From positions 62,001 to 126,000 of the forward strand of contig JAEMGR010000026.1 in assembly GCA_016458225.1 (NCBI GenBank): a DNA stretch of 64,000 nt, read 5' to 3'. A program made the translations under genes and the position numbers. Position 1 is the stretch's first letter, and each line of letters opens with the position of its first letter. This DNA comes from Myxococcaceae bacterium JPH2 (lineage in GTDB: Bacteria > Myxococcota > Myxococcia > Myxococcales > Myxococcaceae). The notes below the pieces were generated by a model. It was not told the origin of the DNA, made no database searches, and saw only the letters and a program-made list of their open reading frames with translations. This document shows positions 48,993 through 57,387 of the stretch, piece by piece.

Positions 48993-49265
48993 TTAGGCCG
49001 CCGCCTCCTTCTTGTACGTCTCGTTGTAGTGCTTCTCGCACAGGCCGCCCTTCATCGTCTTGGTGCGGCACTCCGCCTTGGAGCAGACGCGGTAGCGCGA
49101 GTGGGGCAGCTCGCCCTGGCGCCACTTCTTGAAGTGGAAGAAGCAGTAGCTCTTGGCGCGGTAGGGGCGCTTGCAGCCCTCCACGGTGCACGCCTTCTTG
49201 CCGCTGCCCTTGGCGGTGCGCGGCCAGTGGGTGAGCTTCTTGGTCGTCTGGGTGGCCTCAGCCAT
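48993..49265 (-). CDS. Small protein with two tandem C-x4-C-x9-C-x2-H modules
   Basis: The 90-residue basic protein has two modules with identical spacing: CTVEGC then nine residues then CFFH, and CSKAEC then nine residues then CEKH. A Lys/Arg/Trp-rich linker lies between them. The spacing suggests two zinc-binding knuckles, and the rich positive charge suggests nucleic-acid binding; both are inferred. I do not recognise a named family. AGGAG precedes the ATG of MAEATQTTKKL. No partner gene is obvious. Confidence 0.75.
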   Translation of the reverse strand: MAEATQTTKKLTHWPRTAKGSGKKACTVEGCKRPYRAKSYCFFHFKKWRQGELPHSRYRVCSKAECRTKTMKGGLCEKHYNETYKKEAAA

Positions 49266-49417
49266 TGTGCACTTCTCCTGCGAAACGTTGCGCGTGACCC
49301 GCGGCGCCACGTCGGAGGGACGCGTCGCCGAGTATGAAAAAGGCGCACTGTGTATCGCCCGAGGAACCGGAACGCAAGGAGGCTGGCAGCCCAGGAGCCG
49401 CCTCACCGGGCCGTCCG

Positions 49418-50662
49418 TCAGGGCTCGGGCGGATCATCCTCGGCGTCGTCGGGCGAGGCGCGGAACGCCTCTCCGCCTGGATGGAAGGCGCGGGCCCGGG
49501 GGACGGGGGACAACAGGTCCTCCAGCACGGAGCTGGAGCGCGTAGGGCGGCGGGGCGCGGGCGGCGCCGTCGCCATGGCCTGGGCGGGCGAGGGCTCCTC
49601 GGGCGGCATCTCCTCCAGCTTCACGCGCACCCGGAGCGGGTGGCCCAGCCGGCGCACCTGGAGCCGGACGCGGTGGCCCACGCCTCGGGCGGCCACCTGC
49701 CAGCGCATGGTGTGGGCGCGTGAGACGGTGCGCCGGTCCAGCCGAGTGATGACGTCACCCACGCGCAGGCCGGCGGCGGCCCCGGGCCCCCCCTCGATGA
49801 CGTCCGTCACCACCACGCCCCGCCCCTGGGGCAGGTTGAACGCGGCGGCCACCTCGGGCGAGTAGTCCTGCACACTGATGCCCAGCCAACCTCGGCGCAT
49901 GCGCCCCCGGGCCTTCAGGTGCGGAATCACCGTCTTGGCGATGTCGATGGGGATGGCGAAGCCGATGCCCTGGCCCGCCACGTTGACGGCGTTGGCCACC
50001 GCGACCACGTCCCCGTGGATGTCCAGCACCGGGCCCCCCGAGTTGCCCGGGTTGATGGAGGCGTCCATCTGGATGTAGTCGAAGTCGCCGTCGCGGCCGT
50101 TGGGCGTCACGTCCGTGCGGCCCAGGTAGCTCACCACGCCCACCGTCACCGAGTGCGCCAGCCCGAAGGGGTTGCCGATGACGACGATCCAATCAGCCAC
50201 GCGCACGTGCGACGCGGAGGCGAGCTTCAGCACGGGCAGCTTGCGGGGCGCGGAGATTTTCAGGAGCGCGCAGTCCGTGCGCGGATCCTCGCCCACCACG
50301 CGCGCGGGGAACTCCTCGGGATAGCCCCGCGTGTCGAGCACGGAGATGAGGACCTCCGTGGCGCCCTCCACGACGTGCGCGCTGGTGAGGATGTATCCGT
50401 CCGGGTGGATGATGAAGCCCGAGCCGATGCCCTTCTGGGGCTCCTCACCGGACACGACGGACTCGGTGGTGGCCTGGCGTGTGGTGATGGACACCACGGC
50501 CGGCATCGCCCGCCTCGCCACGTCGCTGATGATGGAGCGCTGTCGATTCAGCGCGCGATGGGGGGCCTCCACCCACAGCGGGCGCGAAGCCCACGCGGGC
50601 GCGCCCACCGCGACGAGTAGCGCGGCCACTCCGATGAGGCCCTTGACTCGGGTCCAGCCCAT
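49418..50662 (-). CDS. HtrA/DegP-like periplasmic serine protease with one PDZ domain
   Basis: The 414-residue protein has a signal peptide (residues 1-25, cut near AWASRP). The trypsin-like domain has the triad in SAHVV, TDCALLKI and GNSGGPV. One PDZ domain (about 245-335: GWLGISVQDYSPEV, VVVTDVIEGGPGAAAGLRVG) follows, then a Pro/Ala-rich tail. Such proteases degrade or refold misfolded envelope proteins. The 87-nt gap to the upstream minus-strand gene allows its own promoter. Confidence 0.94.
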   Translation of the reverse strand: MGWTRVKGLIGVAALLVAVGAPAWASRPLWVEAPHRALNRQRSIISDVARRAMPAVVSITTRQATTESVVSGEEPQKGIGSGFIIHPDGYILTSAHVVEGATEVLISVLDTRGYPEEFPARVVGEDPRTDCALLKISAPRKLPVLKLASASHVRVADWIVVIGNPFGLAHSVTVGVVSYLGRTDVTPNGRDGDFDYIQMDASINPGNSGGPVLDIHGDVVAVANAVNVAGQGIGFAIPIDIAKTVIPHLKARGRMRRGWLGISVQDYSPEVAAAFNLPQGRGVVVTDVIEGGPGAAAGLRVGDVITRLDRRTVSRAHTMRWQVAARGVGHRVRLQVRRLGHPLRVRVKLEEMPPEEPSPAQAMATAPPAPRRPTRSSSVLEDLLSPVPRARAFHPGGEAFRASPDDAEDDPPEP

Positions 50663-50749
50663 ACCGCCTCCACCCAGCCACCGACAGCGCGAAGCTAAGG
50701 AGCGGTGGGGAAGAGCGGAAGCGGCCAGGCGGGGCCAGTGGCGTGCTGC

Positions 50750-51040
50750 TTACTTCTTCTGAGCGATGATGCGGTTGATTGCCGCACGATCCTCGGCGGT
50801 GATGCGCTCACGCGGCGCCGCGGGCTCGGCCTTCTTGTGGGTGGAGACCGCATCCTTCGCGTCGTCGATGGCGTCCTCGAGCCCGCCCTTCATCTTGTCC
50901 ATCGTCGAGGGGTTCACGGTGCGCTTCCACGCGCGCTCCATGTGCTCGAGCGGGGAGCGTCCGTCCACGCGGCCTTGAGCCAGGAAGACGCCCAGTCCCA
51001 CCGCGCACGCCGTCCAGACGATGAACTTCAAGGCACCCAT
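50750..51040 (-). CDS. Small membrane-anchored hypothetical protein
   Basis: The 96-residue protein starts with one hydrophobic helix (ALKFIVWTACAVGLGVFLAQ), followed by a charged, helical part (ERAWKRTVNPSTMDKMKGGL, EDAIDDAKDAV) and ends KK. The N-terminal helix would anchor it in the inner membrane. I do not recognise a family. It precedes the HtrA-like gene on the same strand; an association is possible but unproven. Confidence 0.65.
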   Translation of the reverse strand: MGALKFIVWTACAVGLGVFLAQGRVDGRSPLEHMERAWKRTVNPSTMDKMKGGLEDAIDDAKDAVSTHKKAEPAAPRERITAEDRAAINRIIAQKK

Positions 51041-51140
51041 GTTTCACATCCTCCTACCTCGTCATACAGGAGCGGGTGCGGGTTGGCGAGTTTCCGACCG
51101 GGGGGCAGGGAGTCGCTGACAGGCCGGAGACAGCCCCCTA

Positions 51141-52217
51141 ATGTCCGGGGCCTTGCAGCCGGAAGAACTCTTCAGGGCCGCCCAACAGCGGGCGGCGGGA
51201 ATGAATGTGGGCCCGGGGACCGTGGCGCTGGAGCGCGTGCGGACCTCGGCCTCGGCGTTGTTCGCTCGCATCCCGGAGCCGCCCGTGTACCGCCGTGCCG
51301 AGGATCCCTCGCGCAAGGCGGCGCAGGCGCTGCTGCCGGACGTGGAGCGCGTGCTCGCCGAGGCGTTGGCCGTGGCGCGAGAGCCCGCGGTGTCTCCGCT
51401 GGTGGATCGCCTCATCGAGGCACTGCGCGCGCATGGCGAGGCGTTGGTGCACACGGCGGACGGGCGCCTGGAGGCGGCCGAGCTGGCGTGGCGGCGCGCG
51501 CAGGACCTGGAGCGCTCGGCGCATCCCACGCGGCAGATGGTGACGCAGCCGTCGCGGCCGCCGCCGGTGTTCGACAAGGAGTCGGGCCAGTCGCGGTTCG
51601 ACCCGCGCCCCGCGCCGCAGGCGAGCGTGAAGCTGGTGTGCCCCAACACGGGCTGCAAGCGGATGGGGGACTACGCATTCCTGGCGAGCCACGCCTACCA
51701 CCGCTTCATCTGCCCTGTGTGTCGCACGCCGTTCCTGGCGTACTTCGGGGAGCTGCGCGGACTCGAGGTGGAGGTGCGCAGCAGCTCCAAGCGCTACCGC
51801 TTCACGGTGGACGAGGTGGGCACAGGGGCCACCACGCGCATCGACTTCGAGGAGGCGAGCGGGCAGGAGTTCCCCGCGGCGCGGCGCGACCTGCTCGCGT
51901 TCCTCTACACGGAGCAGCGCGAGCTGAAGGTCGTGGTGAACCTCACCAACGGCAAGCTCATGTGGGTGAGCCCGGCGTCGTCGTGCTTCGTGGCGACGGC
52001 GGCATTCGGAGCGGGCGCGCCGGAGCTGCTGGCGTTCCGGGCGTACCGTGACGAGGTGCTGCGGAAGAGCCGGCTCGGTCGAGGGTTCATCCGGGGCTAC
52101 TATCGATTTGGACCGTCCGTGGCGGACTGGGTGGTTCGCCGCCCCGGTGTGCGGGCAGGAGTGCGCTGGGCGCTGGTGCGGGTGCACCGCCGCCTCACGA
52201 GGAGCGAACGCGCGTGA
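51141..52217 (+). CDS. Zinc-ribbon and CFI-box C-terminal domain protein
   Basis: The 358-residue protein has a helical N-terminal half, a zinc-binding segment (CPNTGCKRMGDYAF... FICPVCRTPF; C-x4-C and C-x2-C, near 173-200), a beta-rich middle part and a C-terminal CFI-box-type motif SSCFVATAAFGAGAPELLAF followed by basic helices. The CFI-box tail occurs in several bacterial proteins of unknown role, with a conserved Cys. Its stop overlaps the TlpA start (GTGA), so a thiol-linked function is a plausible guess. Confidence 0.8.
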   Translation: MSGALQPEELFRAAQQRAAGMNVGPGTVALERVRTSASALFARIPEPPVYRRAEDPSRKAAQALLPDVERVLAEALAVAREPAVSPLVDRLIEALRAHGEALVHTADGRLEAAELAWRRAQDLERSAHPTRQMVTQPSRPPPVFDKESGQSRFDPRPAPQASVKLVCPNTGCKRMGDYAFLASHAYHRFICPVCRTPFLAYFGELRGLEVEVRSSSKRYRFTVDEVGTGATTRIDFEEASGQEFPAARRDLLAFLYTEQRELKVVVNLTNGKLMWVSPASSCFVATAAFGAGAPELLAFRAYRDEVLRKSRLGRGFIRGYYRFGPSVADWVVRRPGVRAGVRWALVRVHRRLTRSERA

Positions 52218-52786
52218 CAGATGCAGGGACCGAGGAAGCGAAGCCGCCAGACCGTCGCGGTGACGCCGTGAAGACCGTGCTGACGGTGGTGGCGGTGCTG
52301 GGGATGGCGGCGGTGGCCTTCCTCGGGGTCCGCGAAGCGCAGCGGGCTCGGTTGGCGCCGGATGGCACGTCCGCGCCCACCCTGCAGATGCGCAAGCATG
52401 ACGGCGGCACGCTGTCGCTGGCGGACCTGCACGGCAAGGTGGTGATGCTCGACTTCTGGGCGACGTGGTGCCCGCCGTGTCGCGAGGAGATGCCGTCGCT
52501 GGTGAAGCTGGCGAAGGAGTACGAGTCGAAGGGGCTCGTCTTCGTCGCCGCGAACCGCGATGACGACGCGACCGCCGCGCAGGAGGTGGACTACTTCCTG
52601 CGGCGCTTCCAGCCCGGGTTGGCGCCGCATGTCGTGTACGCGCCGGACGAGCTGGCGGCCGAGTTCCAGGTGAACGCGCTGCCGACGCTCTACTTCCTCG
52701 ATCGCGACGGCAAGGTGACGGACGCCCAGCGCGGCATGCTGTCCGAGGACGCGCTCCGACGCCGCATCGAGCGCGCGCTGGAGTAG
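52214..52786 (+). CDS. TlpA/ResA-like membrane-anchored thioredoxin
   Basis: The 190-residue protein has an N-terminal membrane anchor (VLTVVAVLGMAAVAFLGV) and a thioredoxin-like domain with active site FWATWCPPCREEMP and cis-proline in VNALPTLYFLDRDG. It would act as a periplasmic disulfide reductant, for example in cytochrome maturation or in repair. The GTG start overlaps the CFI-box gene stop, so the pair is translationally coupled. Confidence 0.93.
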   Translation: MTDAGTEEAKPPDRRGDAVKTVLTVVAVLGMAAVAFLGVREAQRARLAPDGTSAPTLQMRKHDGGTLSLADLHGKVVMLDFWATWCPPCREEMPSLVKLAKEYESKGLVFVAANRDDDATAAQEVDYFLRRFQPGLAPHVVYAPDELAAEFQVNALPTLYFLDRDGKVTDAQRGMLSEDALRRRIERALE

Positions 52787-53118
52787 TGAGTCGCGGCGAG
52801 TCGCAACGAAGGCTCGCCGCGATGCGCCCGCCTCTCAGCAAGGAGGAGGCTGGCGGAGCGCCGGTGGTTGTCCGAGGCGGCGCTCCGAGCCCTCATGGAG
52901 CGCGCTGCAGTGCAGTGTGGCTCAATCCGGGAGCGCGCTCCGCTGCGCCGCGCCCGTCTCCTGAGATGAGCTTTGCCGGCTGAGCACGCGAGTGTCCTCG
53001 CCTCGCGGGTTTCAGCGCGATGCCCCGCTGGGGCGCTGCACCCGGGACGCGTTGATGCGGTGCACGGCGCTGCGAGATCCGTTCTCGAAGTGGCGCTCAC
53101 ATCTGTCCTCGCCGCGGG
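52787..53118. other. Intergenic region without a convincing gene; terminator-like hairpin
   Basis: The 332-nt gap between convergent genes contains a perfect 10-bp hairpin TCGCGGCGAG/CTCGCCGCGA (52791-52822, loop 12 nt) right after the TlpA stop, without a T-run. The rest has short open frames with poor codon bias. I see no promoter or RNA gene. Confidence 0.5.
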
Positions 53119-55122
53119 TTACTTCCCGGGAGTCGCAGGTGCCTTCTTGTCCGTACCCGTCGACGGCTGCGGCCCCGTGGACTTGTCCGTGCTCGGAGCC
53201 GGCGCCTTCTTGTCCGTGCTCGTCGGCGGCTGCGGCGGCGAGGACTTGTCGGTGCTCGGAGCCGGCGCCTTCTTGTCCGTGCCCGTCGGCGGCTGCGGCG
53301 CCGTGGACTTGTCGGTGCCCGTGGCGGGCGGTGTCTGCCCCGGCTGGATGACCGTCTCGCGCGGTGCCGTTTCGATCTCGGACTTCACGAGGCGGAAGTC
53401 GACGCGCCGGTTCTTCGCGCGACCGAGCGCCGTGTCGTTGGTCGCGATGGGCTTGTCGAAGCCGAAGCCTCGCGACGTCATGCGCTTGCGATCGATACCC
53501 TTGCCCGCCAGGTAGTCGAGCACGGAGCGAGCGCGCCGGTTCGACAGGTCGACGTTGAGCGCGCGCGAGCCTCGGTTGTCCGTGTGCCCTTCAATCTGCA
53601 CCGGCCCCAGCGTGGGGTTCTTGCGCAGCACCGTGGCCACCTCATCGAGCAGTGGATACGACTGCTTCTGGATGATGGCCGAGCCCGTCTCGAACAGGAT
53701 GTTGCCCTTGATGCGGATGCGGTCGGACTCGACGATGACGTAGGGCGGCGAGTCGAACGGGCAGCCGTTGTTCTCGGGCGGGCCGGCCACATCGGGACAG
53801 TCGTCCTCGCCGTCCGGGACCTCGTCCTGATCCGTGTCCGGGCAGCCGTCGTAATCCTTCGGACCCGGCTTGGTCGGGCACTTGTCCAGGCGATCGATGA
53901 TGCCATCGCCGTCGGTGTCCTTGTCCGGCTCCACCGGGCATCCCTTGCGATCCGCCAGGCCCTTCTGGTCCGGGCACGAGTCCTGGCCGTCCGCGATGCC
54001 ATCTCCATCGTTGTCCGGATCCGGGCAGCCATCCGAGTCCTGGAAGCCGTCCTTGTCCTCGGCCACGGTGGGGCAGCGGTCGCGCACGTCGGGGATGCCG
54101 TCGCCGTCCGAGTCGAGGAACGCCTCGTCGTAGCGCAGCGCGAACATCACGCGCAGGGCCTCGCGGCCGTAGCCCGTGGTGACGTTGAGGCCGCGGCCCA
54201 CGTTCAACTCCAGGCCCCAGTTGCCCCAGATCTTCGTGCGCGCACCGACCAGCAACTCCCACGGCGACTTGAGCGAGTCCGACTGATTGAACGTGAACGG
54301 ACGCACGAGCGGAGTCCGCAGGTGCATCTCCGCGAGCGCCTGCACGTCATGCATGCGACCCAGGTCGGGCAGGTCCACGATGCCGCCCGCGCCCATCGTC
54401 AACTCATCATCCTCCAGCAAATTGAGGTACTGGGCCTTCGGTCGCAGCAGCACGCCCACGTTGCCCAACACCCGCACGGGAAGGGGCCCCAGCTTCTGCT
54501 CAAGCGCCACGCGGGGCGCGAACACGACGCCGCGCTCACCCGTGAAGCTGTCCGCGCTGCCGGTGGGCAAGCGCACCTCGGCCACCAGCGCGAGTCCCAC
54601 CGGGAAGCTCTCGGGCGCCAGGATGCTCACGCGCGGCAACAGCCGGATGTCCCCCAGCGTGGTGGCGCTGACGCCCGCCGCGCCCGGGAAGTCCGGCGCG
54701 TTCAGCGCGTCGCGGAGCAACTGGAAGTGGTCGCCCTGAAGCAGCGTGACGGGCAGGTCCACACCCAGCTCGAGTCGCTCCAGCAACTGGTAGGCGAAGA
54801 GCAGGTGCGCATCCAGCCGGTACGGCAGCAGGTTGCCCAGCTTCTCGTCACCCAGCTTGAGCGACAGGATGCGCCAGTTGAAGTCGAGCAGCAGCGCGCC
54901 GCGGAAACTTCCCGTGGGCTGCGTGCGCGTGCCTTCCAGCGCGATGCCGCTGAGCTGTGCGGCGGTGGGCTTCACGGGCACGGCGTCGAAGCCGCGCGAG
55001 AACGGGTTTTGCTCCGCGTGGGCCGCTGTCGTCGCCAGCATCAGACTCAGGACCGCAGCCCGGAAGGGCAACGGAGAGCTGCGCTGGCTCGACAGAAGGC
55101 GCCCGGAGTAGAGGCCTCGCAT
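53119..55122 (-). CDS. OmpA-family outer-membrane protein with thrombospondin type 3 repeats
   Basis: The 667-residue protein has a signal peptide (LPFRAAVLSLMLATTAAHA, cut before EQNPF), a beta-barrel-like region to about 330, four or five TSP3 calcium-binding repeats (DSDGDGIPDVRDRCP and similar, 334-447) and an OmpA peptidoglycan-binding domain (IEGHTDNRGSRALNVDLSNR, 460-580). The tail is an 85-residue Pro/Thr/Lys repeat (TGTDKKAPAPSTDKS type). TSP3-OmpA proteins link the outer membrane to the wall. Start uncertain: ATG at MRGLYSGRL, or a GTG 18 nt upstream. Probably its own unit. Confidence 0.9.
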   Translation of the reverse strand: MRGLYSGRLLSSQRSSPLPFRAAVLSLMLATTAAHAEQNPFSRGFDAVPVKPTAAQLSGIALEGTRTQPTGSFRGALLLDFNWRILSLKLGDEKLGNLLPYRLDAHLLFAYQLLERLELGVDLPVTLLQGDHFQLLRDALNAPDFPGAAGVSATTLGDIRLLPRVSILAPESFPVGLALVAEVRLPTGSADSFTGERGVVFAPRVALEQKLGPLPVRVLGNVGVLLRPKAQYLNLLEDDELTMGAGGIVDLPDLGRMHDVQALAEMHLRTPLVRPFTFNQSDSLKSPWELLVGARTKIWGNWGLELNVGRGLNVTTGYGREALRVMFALRYDEAFLDSDGDGIPDVRDRCPTVAEDKDGFQDSDGCPDPDNDGDGIADGQDSCPDQKGLADRKGCPVEPDKDTDGDGIIDRLDKCPTKPGPKDYDGCPDTDQDEVPDGEDDCPDVAGPPENNGCPFDSPPYVIVESDRIRIKGNILFETGSAIIQKQSYPLLDEVATVLRKNPTLGPVQIEGHTDNRGSRALNVDLSNRRARSVLDYLAGKGIDRKRMTSRGFGFDKPIATNDTALGRAKNRRVDFRLVKSEIETAPRETVIQPGQTPPATGTDKSTAPQPPTGTDKKAPAPSTDKSSPPQPPTSTDKKAPAPSTDKSTGPQPSTGTDKKAPATPGK

Positions 55123-55222
55123 AAGGAGGGCTCTTAGCACCCACCCCTGGGGCGAGGAAGATTTCCCCTCCGAGAGTCGCGGGATACAGCCCTGCGCCAT
55201 TTCTCCAGTGCGGGCTCGGGAC

Positions 55223-56125
55223 TCAAGGGGGCGGAAGAACCTGTCGAGCCATCTCGATGAACGCGCGCAAAGCCGGAGACGCGCGAGCCCGATTCGGGAA
55301 GTAGAGGAACAGCCCAGGCACGGAGGGGGCCCACGCCTCCAGCACGGGCCTCACCGCGGCGCTCCGGAGCAACGGTCCGGCGCTCAGCTCCGCGACATAG
55401 GTGAGGCCCATGCCCGCGGCGGCCATGTTGACGAGGAACTGCGTGCTGTCCGAGATGAGCGGCCCCTTCACGGGAACGCGCAGCTCGCGCCGGCCGCGCT
55501 CCAGCTCCCAGTGGTACGGCAGTCCCGTGGTCGGAGAGCGGTAGCCCAGGCACGCGTGCTTCTCCAGGTCCCGAGGGGACTTGGGCGTGCCGTGGCGTCG
55601 CAGGTACTCGGGCGAGCCGACGATGAGGAAACGGAAAGGAGGCGTGAGCCGCACGTGGACCATGTCCTGGTCCACCGACTCCGCCAGGCGCACGCCCGCG
55701 TCGAACCCCTGCGCGACGATGTCCACGAAGCGATCCTCCACGGACACATCGACGCGGACATGCGGATGCGCGGCGACGAACGCGGGCAGCACGGGCTCCA
55801 CCACGATGGGAAGAGACAGCGTGGGCACCGACAGCCGCAGCGTGCCCGCCACCTCGTTCGCCTCCGCGCCCAGGTTCTCGAGCGCCGCCAGCGCGGCCTG
55901 GAGTCCGGGGGCCGCGCCGTCCAGCAGCCGACGACCGGCCTCCGTCAGCGACACGCTCCGCGTCGTGCGAGCCAGCAGGGCCTGCCCGACCTTCTCCTCG
56001 AGCTGCCGCACGGACTGGCTCACCGCGGACGAGGACACGCCCAGCTCCTGGGCGGCCTGCGTGAAGCTGCTCCGCCGCGCGACGGTGACGAAGACGGCCA
56101 GGGCATTGAGCGGGGTGAGGGCCAT
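55223..56125 (-). CDS. LysR-family transcriptional regulator
   Basis: The 300-residue protein has a winged HTH at residues 5-63 (FVTVARRSSFTQAAQELGVS, SSAVSQSVRQLEEKVG) and a periplasmic-binding-like effector domain (residues 90-295). It is divergent from the aldo-keto reductase gene with a 101-nt intergenic region, so it probably controls that gene and itself. The effector is not known. Confidence 0.95.
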   Translation of the reverse strand: MALTPLNALAVFVTVARRSSFTQAAQELGVSSSAVSQSVRQLEEKVGQALLARTTRSVSLTEAGRRLLDGAAPGLQAALAALENLGAEANEVAGTLRLSVPTLSLPIVVEPVLPAFVAAHPHVRVDVSVEDRFVDIVAQGFDAGVRLAESVDQDMVHVRLTPPFRFLIVGSPEYLRRHGTPKSPRDLEKHACLGYRSPTTGLPYHWELERGRRELRVPVKGPLISDSTQFLVNMAAAGMGLTYVAELSAGPLLRSAAVRPVLEAWAPSVPGLFLYFPNRARASPALRAFIEMARQVLPPP

Positions 56126-56226
56126 TGTGAAGAGATTCTAAGAAGTCCTCGCGGATTTCGCGCCTTCATTTCGAGGCCGGGGATCGCCACTGTATGCGGC
56201 ATCACCCGCTGCGAAGGACCACCTCA

Positions 56227-57330
56227 ATGACGACGACTTCCCGAATCGACTCCCTGTCCCGCTACCACCTGCTGGGCCGCAGCGGCCTGCGCGTGAGCCC
56301 CCTGTGCCTGGGCACCATGACCTTTGGCACCGAGTGGGGCTGGGGCAGCCCGAAGGAGACGGCCCATCAAATCCTCGCTCGCTACCTGGAGGCGGGCGGC
56401 AACTTCCTCGACACCGCGGATGGCTACACGCAGGGCACCAGCGAGCAGCTCATCGGCGACTACTTCAAGAAGGCGGGCGGCCGCGACAACGCCGTCATCG
56501 CGACGAAGTTCACGGTGAACACCTCGCCGGGCGACCCGAACGCGGGCGGCAACGGCCGCAAGAACATCTACCGCGCGCTGGAGGGCTCGCTGAAGCGCCT
56601 GCAGACGGACTACGTGGACCTCTACTGGCTGCACGCGTGGGACGGCATGACGCCGGTGGAGGAGGTGATGTCCACGCTCACCGCGCTCGTGCGCGAGGGC
56701 AAGGTCCGCTACATCGGCTTCTCGGACGTGCCGGCGTGGTACTTCGCCCGCGCGCAGACGCTGGCCGAGCGCGAGGGCCTGGAGCGCATCTCCGCGCTGC
56801 AGCTGGAGTACTCGCTGGTCGAGCGCAACATCGAGCGCGAGCACATCCCCGCCGCCCTGGCGCTGGGCGCGGGCGTGACGCCGTGGAGCCCGCTGGCCTC
56901 GGGCCTGCTCTCGGGCAAGTACACGCGAGAGGGAACGCAGGCGAAGGGCGAAGGGCGACTGCCCTCCGTGTCGTCCTCGAACAACCCGGGCTTCACCAAG
57001 CTCTTCACCGAGCGCAACTGGGCCATCGTGGACACGCTGCGCGAGGTGGCTCGTGAGCTGGACAAGCCCGTGGCGCAGGTGGCGCTCGCGTGGGTGACGC
57101 GCCGGCCGGGCGTGTCGTCCACCATCATCGGCGCCACGCGCCTGGAGCAGCTCGAGGCGAACCTGCACGCGCTCGACGTGGTGATTCCGCCCGAGCTCTC
57201 CGCGCGCCTGGAGGCCGCGAGCCGCCCGGAACTGATCCACCCGTACATCTTCTTCCAGAACGAGTTCTTCACGCGCGGCATGTTCACGGGCGGCACGCAG
57301 GTGAGCGCCGAGCCCGCGTGGTTCCGCTAA
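56227..57330 (+). CDS. Aldo/keto reductase
   Basis: The 367-residue NADPH-dependent TIM-barrel oxidoreductase has the family tetrad region FLDTADGYTQGTSEQ (Asp, Tyr), TKFTVNT with Lys, and DLYWLHAWD with His; GATRLEQLEANL is the C-terminal NADP site. It reduces carbonyls of unknown substrates, likely in stress or detoxification. The ATG of MTTTSRID follows AAGGACC. The divergent LysR gene is the likely regulator. Confidence 0.94.
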   Translation: MTTTSRIDSLSRYHLLGRSGLRVSPLCLGTMTFGTEWGWGSPKETAHQILARYLEAGGNFLDTADGYTQGTSEQLIGDYFKKAGGRDNAVIATKFTVNTSPGDPNAGGNGRKNIYRALEGSLKRLQTDYVDLYWLHAWDGMTPVEEVMSTLTALVREGKVRYIGFSDVPAWYFARAQTLAEREGLERISALQLEYSLVERNIEREHIPAALALGAGVTPWSPLASGLLSGKYTREGTQAKGEGRLPSVSSSNNPGFTKLFTERNWAIVDTLREVARELDKPVAQVALAWVTRRPGVSSTIIGATRLEQLEANLHALDVVIPPELSARLEAASRPELIHPYIFFQNEFFTRGMFTGGTQVSAEPAWFR

Positions 57331-57345
57331 TCCCTTGAACCCGCA

Positions 57346-57370
57346 GGGGACGGAGGCGGACTCCGTCCCC
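57346..57370. terminator. Hairpin between convergent aldo-keto reductase and M16 genes
   Basis: GGGGACGGAG pairs perfectly with CTCCGTCCCC (10 bp) around GCGGA, 16 nt after the reductase stop. No T-run follows; it probably marks 3' ends of both transcripts. Confidence 0.6.
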
Positions 57371-57387
57371 CGGGGCTCAGGTGTCGC

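Noticed and set aside
52786-52983. A 65-codon plus-strand frame after the TlpA gene
   Set aside because: No ribosome-binding site, poor codon bias, overlaps a hairpin.
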